DNA of 64,000 bases from Mauremys mutica (taxonomy: Eukaryota > Chordata > Testudines > Geoemydidae): contig NC_059079.1 in the NCBI RefSeq assembly GCF_020497125.1, positions 47,379,114 to 47,443,113 on the forward strand. The letters are read 5' to 3'. The translations under genes were made by a program, and so were the position numbers. Below the pieces are notes generated by a model. The model saw only the letters and a program-made list of their open reading frames with translations, was not told the origin of the DNA and did not search any database. Of the stretch, positions 57,146 through 64,000 are shown one piece after another (within the stretch, counting starts at the first letter, position 1; the number at the start of each line of letters is the position of its first letter).

Positions 57146-58700
57146 TGATACTATTTACAAGCTGGCACTTGTATTAAGAGCAGATTTGAAGTTGGGGCTG
57201 GCTTGGTGCTGGTTTTTGTTCTATATGGGACAAGCATAGCTTTTCCTCTAAAGGTGGCCATCTCTCCTGGGATTAGAATGCAAGGGCTCCCTGCCAAAAA
57301 GGGAGAACATATGCTTTGATCCTGGTGAGGCCAGAGATTCACTTCATTTACCTTTTGTGAAAGAAGGAAATGTGATATACTACTTTATTTAATTTCCCTT
57401 AAAGAAGAGAGACTTCTTTGCTTTTACTCCCTGAAGCACAGGGCCAGCATTGGTTGAACTCCCCCAAAAGCAAGGAAATAGAGTGTTTCCAGTACCCTGA
57501 AGGAAGAAGGATTGCCTTTGTTTTTCTTCTCAAAGCCGAGGGAATAGCTTTTGTTTATTACTGAGAGACAAGAATAATAGTTTTTGCAAAAACCTTGAGA
57601 ACTGGGGCACTGTTTATTGTAAATTCTAAACATTAAAGTAGCCCCATTAGTTCGTCAGACTACATGGTGCCCTGCTTCCTCAAGAGGTCAATAGCTGGAA
57701 AAATGTGATGTCCTCTTGTGACCAAAGCACATGGTATTTTGGCATGAAACTCTTCACAGCGCATCCATCTGTCTGAAGTAACCTTCAAACGTGACTTACC
57801 CCTCACAAAACACAACCAAAACCACCTCAGATCACTTCAGCAAAGAGACTGAAACAATAAAACAAAACAGTGAAATTTCTTCCAAAGAAACTGTCTAAAA
57901 ATATAAATAATAATACATTAAGCAAAACACACGTCACATTGCCAAATCTATAAAAACCCACACATGCAAAAACTCTGTTAATGAGAGACCACACTGGTTG
58001 AAGATTAAAAAATAAAAATGAATCAGACTTTTTTTTTCCCCAGGAAGTGAAATAATTCTAAAATGTTTCAATGAAATATTTGAAATCGGAGTCATTTAAA
58101 TTGCAAAAGCATTGCAAGCATTTTAAAAACAATTAAACTTAGCCGCAAAAGCTAATTAAAATGTGCTGGTTTACTTCTTGCAAGTCTCAGTGCCAGGAAG
58201 TTTCCATGAGAACCAAAGCTGTATATCAGTGTCAGTATCTTGCCTGAGCAACTGCACCATCTGTTGGTGGAGGTACTGAATACACTGATCATTACAATAC
58301 TACCTGAAAATTCTGCCAGTGATTTCAATGGAGGTTGGCTTGAGGCAAGCACTCAATTTCACATTTAAGGGCATAAAATGGGTATTTGGGCATATAAATG
58401 CTAATCTGAGTGATAGGTTTGGAATTCAGTCCTGTAATCTAGTTGCTCAAATTTGAACAGTGCTCTCGCATTCTTTGGTCACAAGACTTGCCATATTGGC
58501 TCTGATGCTGGTGAAGACTCAGAGTCATGCTCTACTCATTACTATGCATAGAAAGTCAGCTAGCACCTGATAGTGAAAAAAAATGCCATCTTTCACCTTT
58601 ATCTTCCTAGGGACATTTTCCCTTCCTCCTGGACAAGAATGTACAGTAACCCGTGCATTCTTTGTCTTCAGATTGGGCTACTGCAAATCCACATGATAAC
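57146..58700. other. Non-coding DNA, nothing recognised
   Basis: No supported gene or repeat up to the Harbinger target site at 58701. Confidence 0.5.
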
Positions 58701-58703
58701 TAA

Positions 58704-60818
58704 GGCCATGTCTACATTACACAGTTTTGTCAACAAAAGTCAGCTTTCATCAACAAAACAATGGAGGCGAACACACCGCAATGCTCCTCCCACCAATTCA
58801 ACTCACCAGCTACTCCAACATAATAAAACCACCTGGATGAGACACATAGAACTTTTTGCAATGAAGTTAGAGTGACGCAGTATCCATGTAGACACTGTGT
58901 TGCTTACGGCACACTAAGTCGTCTCTAGGAGTGTCCTACAATGTCCATTATGACTGCTGTGGTGACCATTTTGATCTCTGCTGCCCTCAGTGAGGTACAC
59001 AGGCATGTACCCCTTCCCCTTTAAAGCACTGGGAAATTTTTGAAATTCCTCTTTGTTTGCTCAGCATGGAGAACTCACATAGCATCTGCCCAGCTGATCA
59101 TGGCGGCTCCCTGAAGCAAATGTGCTCCCACCTGGAGTATACCGGAGTTGCTGGATCTGTTGGGTCTATGGGGAGAAGAGGGTGTGCAGTCACTGCTTTG
59201 CTCCAGCCATAGGAACTTTGCTATGTCTGGGCAGATTGCTCGTGGCATGAAGGAGAAGGGGCACAAAAGGGGCATGCAGCAATGCTGAGCTAAGATCAAG
59301 GAGCTGAGACAGGCATACCAGAAGGCAAGTGAGGCCAATCATCAGTCTGGTGCATTGCCAAAGACATGCCACTTCTCCAAGGAGCTGCATGCCTTCCTAG
59401 GCAGTGACCCCACCTCCACTGCCAAGAGCTCTGTGGATACAGGGTCCAGAAGAGTCAACCCGAAGGACAAAGTGGTGGACAAGGAAGTGGAGTTGGAGGA
59501 GGATGGGGGACAGGTGACAGATTCAACCTTTGGTGTGGCGAGCCAGGACTGCTTTTCAACACCGGAGGGGTCTAGCCAGTCCCAGCACTCTAGCTGAGGC
59601 GCACCTGATGCAGGAGAGGGAAGCTCCAGTAAGTACTCATTGTGATTTGATACTTCAGGGAGATGATTTGATACTGCAGGGAGACATGAGGTAGAGCTTT
59701 TTATTTGTCCCCCCAGGGAAGAGGGATAGAAATAATCAACGCCAGGACTGTTTGCATCTGCTTCTTGTTCCCTTGTGCAGTTAGACAGAGGGGGCCCTGT
59801 GGAAAAGTTTGTCAGTGTACAGTGGGATATCCCAGGAATTCTCCATAGAGGTCGCTAGGAAACTTTCCAGCAGGTACTCTGCAATCCTCTGTCAAAGGTT
59901 CCTTGGGAGAGCTGCCTTGTTTCTTCCCCCATGGTAGGAAACTTTGCTGCGTCAATTGGCAATTACTTCTGCAGGCACTAAAGCAGCACACAGACGAGGA
60001 GCATGTGGACCTGGTCTGCTGCCACACGCTTGCAGGAGCTACACCCTTGCATCCATGGTTACCCTCAGAAGCAAGATATCAGCTTCTATCCCCTCCCCCC
60101 GCCTCTGGAAAATGGTGCCAGCATTCAGAATAGCGTCCCTAGGTGCTTGTAGTGATCTCCCTCTGAACTTCCCAACCCTTTGTCCCATCTTGTCCATTCC
60201 CCCCAACCCCCAGGCTGAACTCACCATGGTTAGGGCTCTCACCATGCTGCGTGCTTGCCAAGGGAAAGTGAGAAAGTGGTGTCTGTAACTTGCATGAATC
60301 AAGGACCGCTGTCTATTGTTTCTTTACATTATGCAGATTTGGCCTTGAGGGTCTCCTCCCATACACCGGCTGAGTGGCTCCATCTGATAAGGAGACAAAC
60401 CCAGAGGAGTAAGGAAGACATGCTCAGGGAGGTGCTGCAACCATCTGATGCTGCTGACAGCGAGTAGAGAGCATGGAGAGAAGCTATCAATGAAAAACTG
60501 AGCATGGATAGCGAGAAGAGGATACAGGGGCAGAAGCAGATGACACAGCTGCTCGAGGACCAAACTGACATGCTGAGGTCCCTGATAGCACTGCAGGCAG
60601 AACACATCTGTGCTCACCTCTCCCTGCAGCCCATACCAAACTGCCTTCCATGCCCTTCCCTAACTCCCCACCCACATTCCTCACATGTTCCCGGGCCATC
60701 ACAGTACCCAATGCACTCCACCTTTAGGGACATATTTCACAATCACAGGTGGACACATACCCAGCTGTGAGAGCCTCATTTCAAAAAGTCAACTTAACTT
60801 TGTAGTGTAGACATAGCC
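58704..60818 (+). mobile_element. PIF/Harbinger transposon carrying only a Myb-like gene (2,115 bp)
   Basis: Begins GGCCATGTCTACATTACA and ends TGTAGTGTAGACATAGCC, inverted copies, with TAA on both sides (58701-58703, 60819-60821), the superfamily's 3-bp duplication. Autonomous Harbingers encode a DDE transposase and a Myb/SANT-like protein. Here only the Myb gene is present, in two exons, and no transposase text was found. Either it is a non-autonomous derivative or the transposase was lost before insertion. Confidence 0.85.
59100..60770 (+). pseudogene. Harbinger Myb/SANT-like protein gene, two exons, four stops
   Basis: Exon 1 59100-59628 starts M-A-A-P and encodes the Myb/SANT-like domain (P-T-W-S-I-P-E-L-L-D-L-L-G-L-W-G-E-E, then R-N-F, I-A-R-G-M-K-E-K-G, I-K-E-L-R-Q-A-Y-Q-K) and an acidic tail. 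Donor GTAAGT at 59629. The acceptor, TTTCTTTACATTATGCAG, ends at 60336. Exon 2 60337-60770 has I-R-R-Q-T-Q-R-S-K-E-D-M and L-L-E-D-Q-T-D-M-L-R-S-L-I-A-L-Q-A-E-H. Both sides of the intron are in phase 1, so the frame joins. In-frame stops: TGA 59112, TGA 59286, TGA 59595, TAG 60465. The protein would help the transposase bind the termini and enter the nucleus. This copy cannot. Confidence 0.8.
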
Positions 60819-61245
60819 TAAGACTTGATCTGTGTAATTTACTGTAAAAGTGGGTTCAGTGCATCAGCTATCTCCCTTAGGGTATGTCTACACTATGAAA
60901 TTAGGTCGATTTTATAGAAGTCGATTTTTAGAAATTGATTTTATACAGTCGAATGCGTATGTCCACACTAAGTGCATTAAGTTGGCGAAGTGCATCCACA
61001 CTACCGTGGCTAGCATCGACTTACAGAGCAGTGCACTGTGAGTAGCTATCCCACAATTCCCACAGTCTCCGCTGCCCATTGGAATTCTGGTTTAAGCTCC
61101 CAATGCCTGATGGGGCAAAAACATTGTCACGGGTGGTTTTGGGTACATGTCATCAGTAGCCCCTCCCTCCGTGAAAGCAACAGCAGACATTCATTTCGCA
61201 CCTTTTTTCCTGGGTTACCCATGCAGATGCCATATCACAGCAAGC

Positions 61246-62517
61246 ATGGAACCCACTCAGCTCACCGTCACCACTGCTGTTGTGAGCACTGTAAACAACT
61301 CGTGCATTATCCTGGAATATATGCAGATCTGGGCTAAGAGACGCCAGCACGAAGAGGATTTTGATGAGGACATGGACACAGATGTTCCTGAAAGCATGGG
61401 CTGTGGCAATTGGGACATCATGGTGGCAGTGGGGCTGGTTGATTCAGTGGAATGCCAATTCTGGGCCTAGCAAACAAGCACAGACTGGTGGGACCGCATA
61501 GTGTTGTGAGTATGGGATGATTCCCAGTGGCTACGAAACTTTCCCATGCATAAGGCCACTTTCCTGGAACTCTGTGAGTTTCTTTCCCCCACCCTGAAGC
61601 ACAGGAATACCAAGATGAGAGCTGCCCTGACAGTTGAGAAGCGAGTGGAGAAAGCCCTAAGGAAGCTTGCAATGTCTGACTGCTACCAGTCAGTTGGGAG
61701 TCAATTTGGAGTGAGCAGGTCTACTGTGGGGGTTGCTGTGATCCAAGTAGCCAATGCAATCATTGACGTTCTGTTATCAAGGGTCATGACTCTGCGAAAT
61801 GTGCAGGTCAAACTGGATGGTGCTGCTGCAATGGGGTCCCCTAACTGTGGTGGGGCAATAGACGGAACGCATATCCCCATCTTGGCACTGGACCACCTTG
61901 CCACCCAGTACATAAACCACAAGGGGTACTTTTCAAGGGTGCTGCAAGCACTGGTGGATCACAAGGGACGTTTCACCAACATCAGCATGGGATGGCTAGG
62001 AAAGGTGCATAACAATTGCATAATTAGGAACTCCGGGCTGTTCGAGCAGCTGCAAGAAGGGACTTACTTCCCAGACCAGAAAATTACTGTTGGGGATGTT
62101 GAAATGCCAATAGTTATCCTTGGGGACCCAGCCTACCCCTTGCTCCCATGGCTCATGAAGCCATACACAGGCAGTCTGGACAGTTGTAAAGTGCAGTTCA
62201 ACTATAGGCTGAGCAAGTGCAGAATGGTGGTAGAATGTGCCTTTGGACATTTAAAAGCTCACTGGAGCTGTTTGCCGAGTAGGTCAGACCTCAGTGCAAC
62301 GAACATTCCCATTGTTATTGCTGCTTGCTGTGTGATCCATAATATCTGTGAGAGTAAGGGAGAGACATTTATGGTGGGGTGGGAGGTTGAGGCAAATCGC
62401 CTGGTGTCCGCTTTTCAGCAGCCAGACACCAGGGCGATTAGAAGAGCACAGCAAGGCGCGCTGCGCATCAGAGAGGCTTTGAAAATCAGCTTCATGACTG
62501 GCCAGGCTTGTGTGTGA
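61246..62517 (+). pseudogene. Harbinger DDE transposase (HARBI1-like), stops and a lost catalytic Asp
   Basis: One frame from ATG 61246 to TGA 62517 spans 423 codons plus stop, interrupted by TAG at 61468 and TGA at 61507. From M61546 a 323-codon stretch is uninterrupted. It has a helix-turn-helix-like region (S-V-G-S-Q-F-G-V-S-R-S-T-V-G), then the DDE_Tnp_4 fold. The first Asp is in G-A-I-D-G-T-H-I (codon 61861). The second site reads V-H-N-N-C-I-I-R-N-S where the family has V-H-D (codon 62011, AAC). G-D-P-A-Y-P-L and the catalytic Glu in M-V-V-E-C-A-F-G (codon 62233) are kept. The length suits the family. With N for D and two stops it should be inactive. Confidence 0.85.
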
Positions 62518-62602
62518 CAGTTGTATGTGTTTCTCCTGGATGAAAACTCACTCCCTTTGTTGATTTTAATTTCCTGTAAGCCAACCATCCTCCCCACTTT
62601 GA

Positions 62603-62608
62603 AATAAA
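62603..62608 (+). promoter_or_regulatory. Polyadenylation signal of the transposase gene
   Basis: AATAAA 86 bp after the transposase stop. The minus-strand gene has its own AATAAA signals at 62640-62645 and 62723-62728, so the two convergent transcripts would overlap slightly. Confidence 0.6.
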
Positions 62609-62737
62609 GTAACTATTGTTTTGAAACATGCATTCTTTCTTTATTAATTTTAAAAAAAAAAGAGATAACGGACAAGGAAGCCTGGGAGAGGTGGGAGAGG
62701 AGGGAAGGACAAGACCACATTGTTTATTGTAGCCACA

Positions 62738-63209
62738 CTAAAAATCAAACTGTTTGAATGACAGCCTTCTGTTGCTTGGGCCATCCTCTGGAGTGGAGTG
62801 GCTGGGTGCCCGGAGCCTCTCCCACATTCTTGGGCGTCTGGGTGAGGCGGATATGGAACTTGGGGATGAGGGCATGCAGTTATACAGTGGGGCCTGTGCT
62901 CTTGTTGGCTTTCCTGCAGCTCCAACAGACACTTCATCATGTCCATTTGCTCCCCCAACAGACACTCCATTATGTCCATTTGCTCCCCCATTAGTCTCAG
63001 CATCACATCCTGCCTCTGCTCTTCACGCTCACTTAATTATTTCCTGGTCTCTGCCACTGAATGCCTCCATGCATTAAGCTGTGCCCTATCAATGTGGGAG
63101 GATTGCATGAGCTCGGAAAACATATCACTGAGAGTGCGTTTTTTTCGCCTTCTAATCTGCGATAACCTCAGGGACGGAGATGATAGGGGGAGCGTAGAAA
63201 CATTTGCAC
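62738..63209 (-). pseudogene. Harbinger Myb-type protein gene, 3' exon
   Basis: A minus-strand acceptor (TTTTTATCTCTCCCCAG) ends at 63210. The exon enters in phase 1, as in the neighbour element, and reads V-S-T-L-P-L-S-S-P-S, R-R-R-K-K-R-T, D-M-F-S-E-L-M-Q-S-S-H-I-D-R-A-Q-L-N-A-W-R. A stop TAA lies at 63037-63039, then the same frame continues with a tandem G-E-Q-M-D-I/M-M block. A frameshift near 62900 is needed to reach the natural-looking end L-S-F-K-Q-F-D-F. The DNA-binding exon would be right of the window. Confidence 0.75.
62929..62994 (-). repeat. 33-bp tandem duplication in the Myb-type exon
   Basis: Two units, 62929-62961 and 62962-62994, encode G-E-Q-M-D-x-M-x-C-L-L twice. In-frame (11 codons), few differences. 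Confidence 0.85.
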
Positions 63210-64000
63210 CTGGGGAGAGATAAAAAGGGAGAGTAAAATTTAAGATAATACACTTCTGAGAACAAAAGGGAGACTCACAGTGAATCAAGCAATTCACAGC
63301 AGACAGCACATGTGTTTTAGGTACAAGGTCACATTTTGACTTTTATATTGAACGCCTGCCGGTATGGTGACACATCACACACGGCTGGGCAACAGAATTC
63401 AGTTTCCAGGAAGCCATGGTAAGCCTTTTGTTATGTGGGATTGGCTTCTTACACCTTCATAACATGTGGGAATGTTATCAAACTTCAGCGCCCTTCTTTC
63501 CCAGAGCAAGCAATGGGTTGGGTTTCACATTTAAAAGGAGGGGCTGCGTTTTTTGCGTGGATGTACAGCACACACCTACTCCCACCCCACTGTGTGGCTA
63601 TTCTCTGAGATGATACCTTCTCCCCTCCCCTCACCATGTGGCTATTCTCCGGAATCATCCCTTCACCTCTCCCCTGCCACCGCGTGAATATTCTCTGGGA
63701 TGATCCCTTTTAGCCAAGCGCAAACAGCCCAGCATGAATGGGATCCTTTTACTGTTCCCTTACAAAAATTCCCCTATTTCAACCAGGTGACCATGAATTA
63801 CATCCCTCTCCTGAGGGTAACACACAAAGATATAGACTGAATGTTGCTTGAATGCGACCAAAACCCAGGACCATTTGCTGCCATGCTTTGTGCTGCAATG
63901 ATTCCAGAATACTGGCTTGGCATGGTAAAGTGTCCTACCATGCAAGATGAAATAAGGCAGCCCTCCCCAGAAACCTTCTGCAAAGGCTTTCAGAATACCT
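63210..64000. other. Inside the Harbinger element: intron of the Myb-type gene
   Basis: No coding text recognised on minus between the acceptor at 63210 and the edge, in keeping with an intron. A short repeated phrase about TATTCTC(C/T)G(A/G)GATGATC occurs three times in 63597-63705. Confidence 0.5.

Larger units (their letters stand above)
60880..64000 (+). mobile_element. PIF/Harbinger transposon, runs off the right edge
   Basis: TTA (60877-60879) precedes the terminus GGGTATGTCTACACTATGAA. Sub-terminal AGGTCGATTTTATAGAAGTCG and GTAGCTATCCCACAATTCCC follow. It carries a plus-strand transposase gene and, converging on it, the 3' exon of a minus-strand Myb-type gene. The right terminus and the first Myb exon must lie beyond 64000. 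It is a full-size layout, unlike its neighbour at 58704. Confidence 0.85.

Noticed and set aside
59812..60302. Open frames in the middle of the Harbinger element at 58704
   Set aside because: They lie in the intron between the two Myb exons. Splice signals and matching phase explain the region better.
1..64000. CRISPR arrays, operons, bacterial promoters or ribosome binding sites
   Set aside because: The window is vertebrate nuclear DNA. No regularly spaced repeats with unique spacers, and no tightly packed genes.

Overview
This is a 64 kb piece of vertebrate nuclear DNA with no convincing cellular gene. The repeat content points to a reptile, most likely a turtle: CR1-type LINEs with ATTCTATGATT-like tails, tRNA-headed SINEs with CR1 or MIR-like tails, Penelope-like retroelement (PLE) tails, many short hAT and PIF/Harbinger elements, and an L1-clade LINE. 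The organism call is inference from remembered repeat families, not a database match. The DNA is AT-rich, and essentially every open frame that can be recognised belongs to a transposable element. None is intact.

Layout. 1-10.5 kb: mostly plain sequence with a solo LTR (2621-4379, 5-bp target duplication), a terminal-inverted-repeat element carrying tRNA-like pieces (5251-6396) and a second LTR-like repeat (8247-8715). 10.5-25.3 kb: SINEs, a palindromic PLE-tail insertion (11791-12005), three decayed CR1-like LINE fragments (12.1-13.1, 16.4-16.7, 20.1-21.0 kb), a fold-back hAT element with two oppositely oriented transposase C-termini (17897-19520), and a larger CR1 copy (23.7-25.1 kb). 26.4-39.8 kb: an accessory cluster. 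Its backbone is one old L1-type LINE on the minus strand (about 36.0 down to 27.8 kb) broken by at least six younger insertions: three hAT elements, one Harbinger-type MITE, one CR1, and PLE tails. A Harbinger MITE, another short hAT and a 919-bp PLE copy follow. 40-58.7 kb: mostly featureless DNA with scattered SINEs, short palindromic repeats, a PLE tail (50729-50825), a TIR element (51947-52375) and a large LTR-like repeat (56.1-57.1 kb).

58.7-64 kb: two PIF/Harbinger transposons lie 61 bp apart. The first (58704-60818, TAA target duplication) keeps only a two-exon Myb/SANT-like accessory gene. The second (from 60880, running past the right edge) has a DDE transposase gene on plus and the 3' exon of a Myb-type gene on minus, converging tail to tail. 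All three genes carry stop codons, and the transposase has lost its second catalytic Asp.

No retroviral coding genes, CRISPR arrays, rRNA, functional tRNA or host protein-coding exons were recognised. The most interesting material is the nested insertion history at 27.8-36 kb, the PLE insertions carrying hammerhead-like motifs, the fold-back hAT, and the decay pattern of the Harbinger pair.
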